Assembly (NCBI GenBank): GCA_016931935.1
Contig: JAFGDW010000288.1
Span: forward strand, 1-45,717
Reading direction: 5' to 3'
DNA length: 45,717 nt
DNA from: Candidatus Zhuqueibacterota bacterium
GTDB taxonomy: Bacteria > Zhuqueibacterota > Zhuqueibacteria > Thermofontimicrobiales > Thiofontviventaceae
Shown here: piece after piece, positions 36,578-45,717 of the stretch
Layout of the letters: every line of letters begins with the position of its first letter
How positions within the stretch are numbered: the stretch's first letter is position 1
Translations under genes and position numbers: made by a program
Notes under the pieces: generated by a model
Databases searched by the model: none
Told to the model about the DNA's origin: nothing
The model's input: the letters and a program-made list of their open reading frames with translations, nothing else

Positions 36578-38530
36578 ATGATGAAACTCCGTCTGAAATC
36601 AAAATCATTAATTTTATTCCTTCTATTTCAATTAGCCACACCAGCAATTAGCCAGATAAAACTACCCAAATTAATCAGCGACGGCATGGTGTTACAACGA
36701 AGCGCTAATGTGCGAATTTGGGGCTGGGCTGCTCCTGGTGAGCAGATAACAATCCATTTCGTTGATGCAGCCTACCAAACGACCGCCACCACGAACGGCA
36801 AATGGGAGCTGATGCTCTCGGACTTGAAAGCTGGCGGACCGTACGATATGCAGATTGACGCCAGCAATTCCATCACCATTCACGATATTGTTGTCGGCGA
36901 TGTGTGGGTATGCTCCGGGCAATCAAATATGGGACTGCCATTAGGGTGGCTTCGTCACGTTTATCAGGGTGATATTGCTCATTCGGAAAATCAATTTATC
37001 CGGCAGTTTTTAGTGCCGATCGGATTCAGTTTTGATGGACGGGAAGATGATTACAAAACTGGTGCATGGCAGCAAGCGAATCCTGAAAATGTTGGTCGTT
37101 TCACCGCCGTGGGTTACTTTTTTGCCAGGGAATTGTACGATACTTACAAGGTGCCAATTGGTCTAATCAACGCGTCCCTGGGCGGTTCGTCAACAGAAGC
37201 TTGGATTAGTGAAGAATCGATAAAATCCTTCCCCCAATATTATGAGGATGCGCTGCGATTTAAATATCCGGGATTGCTTGATAGAATTAAAAACCTGGAT
37301 AATGAACGTGTCAGTATCTGGAATAAACAGTTAAAACAAAAGGATGCCGGGTATAAGAATCATCAAAAAAACTGGTACGACCCGTTCCTTGACACATCCG
37401 ACTGGGAAACAATGCATGTCCCCGGCTATTGGCAGGAAGCGAAAACCGGCGCCATCAATGGCGTTGTCTGGTTCAGGCGGAACATCGATATTCCATTACA
37501 TATGGCCGGTAAACCTGCCATCATAAAATTGGGCAGAATTGTTGATATTGATTCGGTATTCATAAATGGCCAATTTATCGGGACGACAGGTTCCCAATAC
37601 GCACCACGAAGGTATAACATTCCAGAGAATTTATTGAAAGTGGGCGAAAATACAATTGTCGTTCGAATTATAAACACAAGGCGTCGCGGTGGATTTGTAC
37701 CCGGAAAACAGTATGAACTATCAGCCGGCGAGAATACATTAAATCTGGAAAGCGACTGGAAATACCGAATCGGTGCAACTGCTGAACCGTTTGAAGAACC
37801 TTTATTCACTGGAAAAATCCCCACTGGATTATTCAACAGCATGCTCGCCCCCATCCTCAATTACAACATAAAAGGTGTTGTCTGGTATCAGGGAGAATCC
37901 AATACCAGCCGGGCGTTTGAGCATTATGATCTTTTCAAATTACTGATAAACGATTGGCGGACGAACTGGCATCAAGGCGATTTCCCGTTTTTATTTGTAC
38001 AACTGCCGAACTTTGTGGAAGTGAATACCGAAACGACTCAATATGACTGGGCGATCTTCCGTGAGAGCCAACTGAAAGCGTTAGCCATCCCCAATACGGG
38101 GATGGCAGTGACGATTGATGTCGGCGAATGGAATGATATTCATCCGGTGAATAAGAAGCCCGTCGGTGAGCGTCTGGCGCTTGCTGCTCAGCACGTTGCC
38201 TATGGTGAAAAAAATATTGTATATTCAGGACCGATATACAAGTCCATGAAGACAGATAGCAACAAAATCATTCTATCATTCACCCAGGTGGGAAGTGGTT
38301 TGGTTGCCCAAAATAGCAGCCAGCTAACCTGGTTCGAAATTTGTGGAATTGATAATAACTATGTTCCGGCGAACGCTAAACTAGAAAAAGATCGGATTAT
38401 CGTGTGGAGTGATAACGTGTCAGCGCCGGTCGCCGTGCGCTACGCCTGGGCCAATAATCCCGAAGGCGCCAATTTGTACAACAAAGAAGGTTTGCCGGCA
38501 AGTCCATTTCGAACTAGCGAACTGTACTGA
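36578..38530 (+). CDS. Sialate-O-acetylesterase-type (SASA) carbohydrate acetylesterase
   Basis: SGNH-like esterase of the sialate O-acetylesterase domain family. In plant-cell-wall loci it usually acts as an acetylxylan or acetyl-xyloglucan esterase rather than on sialic acid. Signal peptide 1-25 (ending ATPAISQ). The first catalytic block VCSGQSNMGLPLG carries nucleophile Ser116. An inserted jelly-roll resembling the GH2 sugar-binding domain (about 270-395, TSDWETMHVPGYWQ) lies before GVVWYQGESN. Asp and His in VGEWNDIHPVNK complete the site. Two adjacent ATGs (36578, 36581) are possible starts; the Shine-Dalgarno site is weak. Only 38 bases separate it from the GH8 stop. No sialic acid genes are nearby, supporting a hemicellulose role. 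Confidence 0.88.
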   Translation: MMKLRLKSKSLILFLLFQLATPAISQIKLPKLISDGMVLQRSANVRIWGWAAPGEQITIHFVDAAYQTTATTNGKWELMLSDLKAGGPYDMQIDASNSITIHDIVVGDVWVCSGQSNMGLPLGWLRHVYQGDIAHSENQFIRQFLVPIGFSFDGREDDYKTGAWQQANPENVGRFTAVGYFFARELYDTYKVPIGLINASLGGSSTEAWISEESIKSFPQYYEDALRFKYPGLLDRIKNLDNERVSIWNKQLKQKDAGYKNHQKNWYDPFLDTSDWETMHVPGYWQEAKTGAINGVVWFRRNIDIPLHMAGKPAIIKLGRIVDIDSVFINGQFIGTTGSQYAPRRYNIPENLLKVGENTIVVRIINTRRRGGFVPGKQYELSAGENTLNLESDWKYRIGATAEPFEEPLFTGKIPTGLFNSMLAPILNYNIKGVVWYQGESNTSRAFEHYDLFKLLINDWRTNWHQGDFPFLFVQLPNFVEVNTETTQYDWAIFRESQLKALAIPNTGMAVTIDVGEWNDIHPVNKKPVGERLALAAQHVAYGEKNIVYSGPIYKSMKTDSNKIILSFTQVGSGLVAQNSSQLTWFEICGIDNNYVPANAKLEKDRIIVWSDNVSAPVAVRYAWANNPEGANLYNKEGLPASPFRTSELY

Positions 38531-38656
38531 GAATATATACAAATTTTGAATAGATTTTGTGATTATTTTGGGAATACGTGAAGTGAAAATTTAAAAACGC
38601 TAAGTTTATAACCGTGAGAATTATAACTTGATGAATTCAAAAAAGGAGAGCAGATA

Positions 38657-41293
38657 ATGCAGAGCAAAAATAGTTCCTTTGAAGTAAGACAATACTTGTT
38701 TTTACGTTCAAAATTTATTTTCAAAATTTTATTGATAGGTTTAATTTTGGCTAGTTCTACTTTTTTATCAACCATTCATGCGTTTGGTCAGAAATTACAA
38801 GTAAATGATTTGGAATATTTCGAAACCCCGGGCGTTAATGTGCTTGTCTTTAATAATCAATACAACGGCTTTTTCTTTGATGAAAAAACAGCCGGCATCG
38901 AAATTATTCATCATGGCGTAAGAACGGCTACTGGCGGCGCTGTTAGATTGCAAAACACCCCGGAACAGTGGGATTTGGTACCAACAGTCACGGAGCGAAA
39001 GGTTGATAAAAAGAGTAATAATATCGAGGTTGTGTTACGATACGAAAACATTGATTTTGATTCGCGGGTGAATGTGAAAGCGAAAGATAACGGTGTCGAA
39101 ATCAGTGTTTATCTGAACAAACCGCTTCCCGAAAAGCTGGCAGGCAATGCCGGATTCAATCTTGAATTTTTACCTTCTGCTTACTTTGAAAAAACGTACA
39201 TGATGGATGGGAACGCTACTAATTTTCCAAGATATCCTGCAGGCGATACAAAGATCGAGCGCATCAGTGAAAAAATACCTCAGTTTGCCGGCCATACCAC
39301 TTTTGATGATCGGGGACGAGGCGAGTTTATTGTTCCTGAACCTTTATCAACCGGCAAGACACTGGTCCTGGCGCCGGAAGATCCGGAACGTTTTGTGAAA
39401 ATTCAATCAGAAGATCGGGAATTAATGCTGTTTGACGGCCGCAATCTGGCGCAAAATGGCTGGTTCATTGTGCGCAGTTTGCTTCCGGCAGACAAGACTG
39501 GAAAAGTGTTGACATGGTATCTCGAACCAAAAGCGATTCCTGACTGGATCAGGACACCCAATATTGGATTCTCCCAGGTCGGTTATACGCCACACCAGGA
39601 AAAAATCGCCATTATCGAGCTGGATAAAAACGATACGCCATTGAAAACCGCAGCAATTTTCCAGATAACTCTTGAAGGTAAATTGGTTGAGAAATTTCAT
39701 GGTGATGTAAAAGTGTGGGGAAACTACCTACGTTATAATTACGTTACATTTGATTTCAGTTCGATAGAAGAACCGGGTGTTTACTACATCCAATATGGTA
39801 ACGAAAGGACAAATACGTTCACAATAAATACGAATGTATATGATAATGTGTGGCACCCAACGTTAGATGTTTGGTTCCCTGTGCAAATGGATCACATGGA
39901 AGTCAACGAAGCATACCGCGTTTGGCATGGTGTTCCTTACCTGGATGACTGCCTTCAGGCGCCGCTCAATCATCAGCATTTTGATGGGTATCAGATGGGG
40001 GAAACGACGGATACAAAATACAAACCGCTAGAACGTATCCCGAATATGGCGGTCGGTGGCTGGTTTGACGCCGGTGATTTCGATATTCAAACCGGTTCCC
40101 ATAATATGGTTATTTCAAGTTTTGTTGATGCATGGGAAGATTTCAAGGTTGACAGGGATGAAACGTACATTGACCAGAAAACCCGTTATGTTGATATTCA
40201 TCGGCCGGATGGAAAAGTCGATATTTTGCAGCAAATAGAGCATGGCACATTAAACCTGGTTGCCCAATGCGAAAATATCGGTCACCCGGTGCGGGGAATT
40301 ATTGTCCCCAATCTACACCAATACCATCATCTTGGTGATGCATCCACTGAAACCGACAATCTGCCTTACAATCCAAATTTAAAACCCTATGAGAGCGATG
40401 GAAAATCCAGTGGCACACCGGATGATCGTTGGGCATTCACAACCCGCATGCCGTTTATGGATTATCAAACCGCTGCATCATTAGCTGCTGCAAGCCGTGC
40501 CCTTAAAGGATTTAACGACGATCTTGCTGACAGAAGCCTTGCCAATGCTCAACGATTATTGGTCGAAGCTGATGAGTTAATGAAAAAATCAAGCAATGAA
40601 AATAATCCCTGGATGAGATGGTTCCGGGGCGCCGATATTGATGCTGTTCTGCAATTATATATAACAACAAAAGATACAAGATATGCAGACCGATTCCAGG
40701 AAAAAATTTGGGAGTCACTTAATCAATCTACAGCCGGCCCTGAATTTGGTCAAATGTTTCTGGCGGGCAGACGTCTTGGTCCCGCCTTGAAGGCGATACA
40801 ATATATGGATGCTGCATATAAAGATAAACTGAAAAACTATGTTATCAAGTATAAACAAACAATCGACGATATCGGTAATAAAAATCCATATGGTGTACCG
40901 ATATCATCCGGCGGTTGGGGCGGAACTGGTAGTGTTGCTAATTGGGCGATCACAAACTATTATGCTCATAATGCATTTCCGGAAATTATTAGCAAAGAAT
41001 ATGTTTTTAAAGGTCTCAATTACATTTTTGGTTGTCATCCTTATTCGAATATATCGTTTGTCAATGCCGTCGGAACGCGTTCCAAAAAAGTCGCCTATGG
41101 AAATAACCGGGCCGATTTCACGACTATCGCCGGAGGTATTGTTCCAGGCGTGATGTTGCTGAAACCGGATTTCCTTGAAAATAAAGATGATTGGCCGTTT
41201 CTATGGGGCGAAAATGAAGTGACAATAAGTGGCTGCGCTGAATATATCTATCTTGCCAACGCGGTAAATGCGTTGGTTAAAAATGGGAAATAG
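38657..41293 (+). CDS. GH9 endo-glucanase-like enzyme with Ig domain and extra N-terminal module
   Basis: Inverting family 9 enzyme, usually an endo-beta-1,4-glucanase and sometimes a xyloglucanase. A signal anchor or long signal peptide spans about 1-46. Residues about 48-295 are a beta-rich module I cannot assign. The CelD-type Ig-like domain follows (about 298-395, NIGFSQVGYTPHQ), then the GH9 barrel (about 410-878). Catalytic residues are Asp471 and Asp474 in WFDAGDFD and Glu854 in GENEVTISG. The late HPYSNISFVNAVGTRS block is also typical. It is the only likely beta-glucanase here, suggesting action on xyloglucan or mixed glucans. AAAAGGAGAG lies 7-16 bases before ATG 38657. Confidence 0.9.
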   Translation: MQSKNSSFEVRQYLFLRSKFIFKILLIGLILASSTFLSTIHAFGQKLQVNDLEYFETPGVNVLVFNNQYNGFFFDEKTAGIEIIHHGVRTATGGAVRLQNTPEQWDLVPTVTERKVDKKSNNIEVVLRYENIDFDSRVNVKAKDNGVEISVYLNKPLPEKLAGNAGFNLEFLPSAYFEKTYMMDGNATNFPRYPAGDTKIERISEKIPQFAGHTTFDDRGRGEFIVPEPLSTGKTLVLAPEDPERFVKIQSEDRELMLFDGRNLAQNGWFIVRSLLPADKTGKVLTWYLEPKAIPDWIRTPNIGFSQVGYTPHQEKIAIIELDKNDTPLKTAAIFQITLEGKLVEKFHGDVKVWGNYLRYNYVTFDFSSIEEPGVYYIQYGNERTNTFTINTNVYDNVWHPTLDVWFPVQMDHMEVNEAYRVWHGVPYLDDCLQAPLNHQHFDGYQMGETTDTKYKPLERIPNMAVGGWFDAGDFDIQTGSHNMVISSFVDAWEDFKVDRDETYIDQKTRYVDIHRPDGKVDILQQIEHGTLNLVAQCENIGHPVRGIIVPNLHQYHHLGDASTETDNLPYNPNLKPYESDGKSSGTPDDRWAFTTRMPFMDYQTAASLAAASRALKGFNDDLADRSLANAQRLLVEADELMKKSSNENNPWMRWFRGADIDAVLQLYITTKDTRYADRFQEKIWESLNQSTAGPEFGQMFLAGRRLGPALKAIQYMDAAYKDKLKNYVIKYKQTIDDIGNKNPYGVPISSGGWGGTGSVANWAITNYYAHNAFPEIISKEYVFKGLNYIFGCHPYSNISFVNAVGTRSKKVAYGNNRADFTTIAGGIVPGVMLLKPDFLENKDDWPFLWGENEVTISGCAEYIYLANAVNALVKNGK

Positions 41294-41584
41294 GCGGCTT
41301 AAGAATTACCCAACCAATGAAATCAAAAACTTTTCGCTCTTCCAGTAGAAGCGCGTAATATCAAAAGCATTGAAGGAACTTGGTTTGTCCCTGTCAGCCG
41401 GATATATTAATCCGGTTAGGCCCACTGATTTTGTGGAGCACTACCGGAATCTCTTTTTTTAACACAATGGTGTAAGGAGATTCCGGTTTTCCGCTGCTCT
41501 TAAGCGGAAAACCGGAATGATAATACCATTTTTATCATGGGCTGAACAAAGTTTACTCTGGTTTATATTTGAGAATTAATCATC
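41294..41584. promoter_or_regulatory. Intergenic region with competing hairpins before GH95
   Basis: Two stems share sequence. 41443-41453 (ACCGGAATCTC) can pair with 41477-41487, and 41480-41495 can pair with 41503-41518 (16 bp perfect, 7-base loop). Both use 41480-41487, so only one can form at a time. A run of eight Ts follows the first left arm. This looks like an attenuator or a palindromic repeat. I found no gene in these 291 bases. The ribosome site before 41585 is weak. Confidence 0.5.
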
Positions 41585-44047
41585 ATGAAAAAAAAATTAC
41601 TTTGTATTCTTGGCTTGGCTTCTATCTTAGTATTTTCCTGCCGGAAAAATACCTATCTAAAACTTTGGTACAATAAACCTGCCACCAAATGGGTGGAGGC
41701 GTTGCCGGTTGGCAATGGCCGTTTAGGAGCAATGGTATTCGGCGATCCGTCCAATGAAATAATCCAACTCAATGAAAATACGGTCTGGGCCGGGCAACCG
41801 AACCGGAACGATAATCTGGAAGCGAAAGCAACGCTGCCGGATGTCAGAAAATTGATTTTTGCTGGCAAGTACGAACAAGCGCAAGATGTGGTGAACCAGA
41901 AATTTATCACCAAGACTTCACATGGGATGCCATATCAGACTGTGGGAAATCTTAAGCTTTCGTTTCCGGGACATGATCATTTTACCAATTATTATCGAGA
42001 ACTTAATATTGAAACGGCTGTGGCATCTTCACGCTATGATGTTGACGGCGTTACCTATAAGCGCGAGGTGTTTGCCACGTTTCCCGATCAGGTCATCGTG
42101 TTACGAATGACAGCCAGTAAACCCGGCAAGATTACTTTTACGACTTCGATGCATCGCCATGCACCGGTGGATATTTCTACTGAAGGCAATGACAACCTCA
42201 TTATGTCAGGAGTTACGGGCGATTGTGATGGTGTAAAAGGAGCTGTCCAATTTGATGCACAGGTGAAGATTAAAACCAAAGGCGGCGCTATTTCAGCAAG
42301 CGATAGCGCATTAACGGTGATAAATGCAAATGAGGCGACGCTTTATATTTCAATCGCCTCCAATTTTAATAATTATCATGATATCAGCGCCAACGCCAGT
42401 GAGAGAGCAAATGCGTATCTGCAAAATGTGATAAAGAAAGAGTACACTCAGGTTTTATGTGATCATATTGCAGATTATCAAAACTATTTCAATCGAGTCA
42501 GCATCGATTTGGGGGAAACCGATGCGGTAAACAATCCCACAGATGTCCGCATCGATCAATTTGCCAGGGGGGATGATCCACAGTTAGTTGCGCTATGTTT
42601 TCAGTTTGGCCGTTATTTGCTAATTTCATCATCACGACCCGGCGGGCAGCCTGCGAATCTTCAGGGTATTTGGAACGATCAGCTTTATCCGCCCTGGGAT
42701 AGCAAGTATACCGTCAATATAAATACCGAAATGAACTATTGGCCGTCTGAACCAACCAATCTTAGTGATATGAATGAGCCGCTGATTCAGATGGTGCATG
42801 AACTTTCCGAAACTGGCAGACAGACCGCCAACGATATGTACGGTGCAGATGGCTGGGCGCTGCATCATAATACCGACATTTGGCGAATTAACGGACCGAT
42901 TGACGGTGCATTTTGGGGAATGTGGCCGATGGGCGGCGCCTGGTTGTGTCAGCACTTGTTTGAAAAGTACGAATACAACGGCGATGTAGAATATCTTAAA
43001 TCAGTCTATCCAGCTATGAAAATCGCTGTCGAATTTTATCTTGACTTTTTGGTTGAAGAACCGGCGAACAAATGGCTGGTTGTATGTCCGTCAGTTTCTC
43101 CGGAAAACGCGCCGTCAGTGCATCCCGGGGTTTCGATCTCCGCAGGAACAACCATGGATAATCAACTGCTGTTTGATCTGTTCACAAAGACGATAAAAGC
43201 AGCAGAAATCTTAAAAACGGATACGGAGTTCGTGATCCAAATAAGGAACACTTTAAATCGTCTACCGCCAATGCAAGTCGGGCAATGGGGGCAATTACAG
43301 GAGTGGATGCTCGATTGGGATAATCCCGACGATCATCATCGCCATGTCTCGCATTTATACGGACTGTTTCCTTCCAATCAAATATCGCCGTATCGAACGC
43401 CGGAGTTATTTGCTGCCGCCAAAACATCGCTGATTGCTCGCGGCGATGAATCTACCGGTTGGTCGATGGGATGGAAAGTAAATCTGTGGGCGCACCTGCT
43501 GGACGGCAATCACGCGTTAAAACTAATTACCGATCAACTAACGCCATCGATCCAACCCAATGGAAAACAAAAAGGCGGGACGTACCCCAACATGTTTGAT
43601 GCGCACCCTCCGTTTCAAATTGATGGCAATTTCGGTTTTACCGCGGGTGTCGCTGAAATGCTGTTGCAAAGCAATGACGGCGCAGTCTTTGTTCTACCCG
43701 CATTGCCTGATGCCTGGAAAAACGGAATCATTAAGGGGCTGCGCGCACGCGGTGGTTTCGAAATTGAAGCGTTGGAGTGGAAGAACGGCGAAGTCTCAAA
43801 GTTAGTGATTAAATCAAACCTGGGCGGAAATTGCCGTATCCGTTCTTATTCGCCGTTAAAGGTTGAAGTTAGGGCTACGTTTGTTCTTGCGAAAGGGGAG
43901 AATAGCAATCCATTTTACGTTGCCCCGCATGTGAAAGCGCCCATTATTTCTCAGAAGGCAACGATATTGCCCGTCAATTTAAAGGATACATTTGTATATG
44001 ATATTGCAACGAAGTCTGGGGGGAAATATGTTTTAATACCAGAGTGA
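41585..44047 (+). CDS. GH95 alpha-L-fucosidase/galactosidase, probable lipoprotein
   Basis: Inverting family 95 exo-enzyme, typically an alpha-1,2-L-fucosidase acting on fucosylated xyloglucan side chains; some members are alpha-L-galactosidases. The N-terminus [19 protein letters not shown] indicates a lipoprotein with Cys19. The N-terminal beta domain (about 22-270) opens with [20 protein letters not shown]. The (alpha/alpha)6 barrel and C-terminal beta part follow. Key blocks are Asn378/Asn380 in [11 protein letters not shown], Glu507 in SVSPENAPS (probable acid) and Asp680 in PFQIDGNFG. At 820 residues it is of normal length. With GH29 it gives the locus two different fucosidase families. 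Confidence 0.93.
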   Translation: MKKKLLCILGLASILVFSCRKNTYLKLWYNKPATKWVEALPVGNGRLGAMVFGDPSNEIIQLNENTVWAGQPNRNDNLEAKATLPDVRKLIFAGKYEQAQDVVNQKFITKTSHGMPYQTVGNLKLSFPGHDHFTNYYRELNIETAVASSRYDVDGVTYKREVFATFPDQVIVLRMTASKPGKITFTTSMHRHAPVDISTEGNDNLIMSGVTGDCDGVKGAVQFDAQVKIKTKGGAISASDSALTVINANEATLYISIASNFNNYHDISANASERANAYLQNVIKKEYTQVLCDHIADYQNYFNRVSIDLGETDAVNNPTDVRIDQFARGDDPQLVALCFQFGRYLLISSSRPGGQPANLQGIWNDQLYPPWDSKYTVNINTEMNYWPSEPTNLSDMNEPLIQMVHELSETGRQTANDMYGADGWALHHNTDIWRINGPIDGAFWGMWPMGGAWLCQHLFEKYEYNGDVEYLKSVYPAMKIAVEFYLDFLVEEPANKWLVVCPSVSPENAPSVHPGVSISAGTTMDNQLLFDLFTKTIKAAEILKTDTEFVIQIRNTLNRLPPMQVGQWGQLQEWMLDWDNPDDHHRHVSHLYGLFPSNQISPYRTPELFAAAKTSLIARGDESTGWSMGWKVNLWAHLLDGNHALKLITDQLTPSIQPNGKQKGGTYPNMFDAHPPFQIDGNFGFTAGVAEMLLQSNDGAVFVLPALPDAWKNGIIKGLRARGGFEIEALEWKNGEVSKLVIKSNLGGNCRIRSYSPLKVEVRATFVLAKGENSNPFYVAPHVKAPIISQKATILPVNLKDTFVYDIATKSGGKYVLIPE

Positions 44048-44233
44048 TGTTGAAAACAATTGTGCTCAAGTTGAGCAAATAGCCAGCAAAGAAAACGACA
44101 GATCAATGCCAGTAAACACTTAGCTTTTTGTGATGGAAGCTGGGCGCTCAAGGCTGATCGCTTCTATGAAACCACGGAGCATTCGAAAAATCTATGAACA
44201 CCAGTATAATTTGCAGCCAGGAAAGGTAGAACA

Positions 44234-45427
44234 ATGAATTTTAGAATATCTTTTTCACGTATTATTATTAGCTGTATTATTTGTCTTATGTTAATCCATT
44301 CACAACTTATGTCACAATCGCCGCTTGATCCAAATGCCGAAGTTGAAGTTATCGCTACGGGCATTCAACAACCGGAGGGTCCGGTGTGGAAAGATGGTCT
44401 CGGCTTATTGTTTTCCGATATCAAAGGCAATAAAATTTATAAATGGACAGACGAAAATGGCAAGGAAGTCTATTTAAATCCCTCTGATAGTACCAATGGC
44501 TTAACGTATGATTTGCAGGGACGGCTGGTTGCCGGGCAGATGGGGCTGCGAAGAATTGTACGGTTTGAAGAAGACGGTTCGCAAACATCACTTGCAAATA
44601 GATACGACGGGAAGAGGTTCAGTAGCCCAAACGATTTGGTTGTTAAATCCGATGGTTCAATTTTTTTCACAGATCCTGATTTTAACATTCCGCCCGGACA
44701 GCACAAGGAGCTTTCTTTCAATGGAATCTACAGGATAAGCCCTTCCGGAAAACTTCAACTGCTTACCACATTGGCACTGCCCAATGGCATATGTTTTTCG
44801 CCCGACGAATTGAAACTTTATGTAAATGACTCACAGGCACACAAAATTTATGTGTGGGATGTTGTTGATGATTCGACAATCGCAAATAAAAAACTTCTTT
44901 ATACAATTCCGACCTTTGGATACGCGGACGGAATGAAAATTGACGACGATGGAAACATTTACTGTACATGCTCGTCGGCAGTATGGGTCGTTTCTCCTTC
45001 GGGAGAATTGCTTGGTAAAATTAATTTGCCAGCGAATGTTTCAGCTTCCAATTGCGCCTGGGGGGAAGCCGACAATAAAACATTGTTTATAACGGCCGGA
45101 ACATCTGTTTATAAAGTACGACCACTTGTTACCTCCGTCGGTAAACACAATTCAAATTTACCCGATGGATTCGAACTACTCCAGAATTATCCAAATCCTT
45201 TTAATCCATCTACAAATATCGCTTATACTATTCCGAACGATTCAAAAGTAATCATCAAGGTTTATGATGTTATAGGAACGGAAGTCGCTATGATAGAAAA
45301 CAGCGAAAGAACTGCCGGGACTTATAATGTACGGTTTAATGCGAAACAACTTGCAAGTGGCGTGTATTATTACAGACTGTTGGCGCATAACTATTCGGCG
45401 ACCAAAAAATTTATTTTGATGAAATAG
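44234..45427 (+). CDS. T9SS-exported SMP-30/gluconolactonase-like protein
   Basis: Six-bladed propeller of the SMP-30/gluconolactonase/LRE-like family, whose members hydrolyse sugar lactones or other esters with a bound metal ion. Signal peptide 1-29 (ending QLMSQS). The family opening GIQQPEGPVWKDGLG carries the first metal-ligand Glu. Further blocks are SSPNDLVVKSDGSIFFTDP and LPNGICFSPDELKLYVND with the expected Asn and Asp ligands. Residues about 312-397 form a T9SS type A sorting domain ([14 protein letters not shown] to ATKKFILMK). A lactonase sent outside by T9SS is unusual. It may open lactones from oxidised sugars or act on uronic-acid esters, but this is only inference. AGGAAAGG precedes ATG 44234. 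Confidence 0.88.
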   Translation: MNFRISFSRIIISCIICLMLIHSQLMSQSPLDPNAEVEVIATGIQQPEGPVWKDGLGLLFSDIKGNKIYKWTDENGKEVYLNPSDSTNGLTYDLQGRLVAGQMGLRRIVRFEEDGSQTSLANRYDGKRFSSPNDLVVKSDGSIFFTDPDFNIPPGQHKELSFNGIYRISPSGKLQLLTTLALPNGICFSPDELKLYVNDSQAHKIYVWDVVDDSTIANKKLLYTIPTFGYADGMKIDDDGNIYCTCSSAVWVVSPSGELLGKINLPANVSASNCAWGEADNKTLFITAGTSVYKVRPLVTSVGKHNSNLPDGFELLQNYPNPFNPSTNIAYTIPNDSKVIIKVYDVIGTEVAMIENSERTAGTYNVRFNAKQLASGVYYYRLLAHNYSATKKFILMK

Positions 45428-45717
45428 TATCAAATAATTATACGTGTTTTTAATGATTTAAAAGTATCCTTTCAATATTGGTTGGTTATGTTGATCCGCC
45501 GCGGCGGATCATGCCAAAGGCAGATACGCCTATGGAGCACTCAGTCAACGGTATGTTCCGTATCCTGAGCTTGTCGAAGAGTACTCTCTCCATCATTTGT
45601 TGAATGGATACATATCAAATTTGTTAACTTTATTAATTCTACTTTGTCAACTTTTTAAGTTTTTGTTTTTGTTTGCTTAGGGTCGCATTTCGACGTTTTT
45701 GATGTCGCACTTGCATC
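45428..45717. repeat. Terminal intergenic region with palindrome and dispersed-repeat-like sequence
   Basis: No gene is visible in these 290 bases. A perfect 20-bp palindrome (TGATCCGCCG plus its complement) lies at 45492-45511. At about 45571-45588 is ATCCTGAGCTTGTCGAAG, which reversed is CTTCGACAAGCTCAGGAT, a widely seen dispersed repeat type in bacterial genomes. The last 100 bases are T-rich. The next gene lies outside the window. Confidence 0.5.

Noticed and set aside
36578..38530. Sialic acid metabolism suggested by the sialate O-acetylesterase family name
   Set aside because: No sialidase or sialic acid catabolic gene is present. The context is plant hemicellulose, where this family acts on acetylated glycans.

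Overview
The window is one long block of secreted plant cell-wall-degrading enzymes. I recognise 25 intact genes, all on the + strand, in about 45.7 kb. Twenty-three encode glycoside hydrolases or carbohydrate-type esterases; the others are a lactonase-like (SMP-30) protein and an unidentified propeller-like protein at the left edge. Almost every product has a signal peptide or a lipoprotein-like N-terminus. Three proteins (a CE1 esterase, the GH10 xylanase and the SMP-30 protein) end in a roughly 80-residue domain with the motif NYPNPFNP. This is the type IX secretion (T9SS) sorting domain typical of the FCB group, and this wording is common in Ignavibacteria, Calditrichota, KSB1 and related lineages. 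Moderate GC content and purine-rich Shine-Dalgarno sites (AAGGAGG, GGGAGG) fit such an organism. The exact phylum is inference.

Layout. 162-1166: unidentified secreted propeller-like protein. 1393-15342: first xylan block with a giant multidomain GH3, a GH43, a type-B carboxylesterase, a dienelactone-hydrolase-like esterase, a T9SS CE1 esterase, a T9SS GH10 xylanase and a protein with two CE1 domains. 15728-19826: GH2 beta-galactosidase-like enzyme and a GH51 arabinofuranosidase. 19953-27762: six consecutive paralogous CE1 esterases, each with an N-terminal CBM48/E-set-like domain. 27787-27981: a broken arabinofuranosidase-like tail. 28000-44047: second glycosidase block with two GH43, GH29, a second GH51, GH8, a sialate-O-acetylesterase-type esterase, GH9 and GH95. 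44234-45427: T9SS-tagged SMP-30 lactonase-like protein.

Together the genes describe stepwise breakdown of esterified arabinoxylan, probably with fucosylated or galactosylated hemicellulose such as xyloglucan. T9SS-exported xylanase and esterase would make the first cuts outside. Signal-peptide or lipoprotein enzymes would then remove acyl groups (CE1 family, carboxylesterases, SASA), arabinose (GH51, GH43), xylose (GH3, GH43, GH8), galactose (GH2) and fucose (GH29, GH95). GH9 would cut beta-glucan backbones. I see no SusC/SusD pair, other transporter, sensor or regulator, and no GH67/GH115 glucuronidase or GH31 xylosidase.

The most unusual feature is the esterase expansion. Nine CE1 catalytic domains sit in eight genes. 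The six tandem paralogs look mosaic, and four of them have Glu where the others have the catalytic Asp. Two gene remnants (8203-8295 and 27787-27981) suggest continuing gain and loss. Several intergenic spaces hold palindromes and dispersed-repeat-like sequence. I found no tRNA, rRNA, CRISPR array, transposase or prophage gene.
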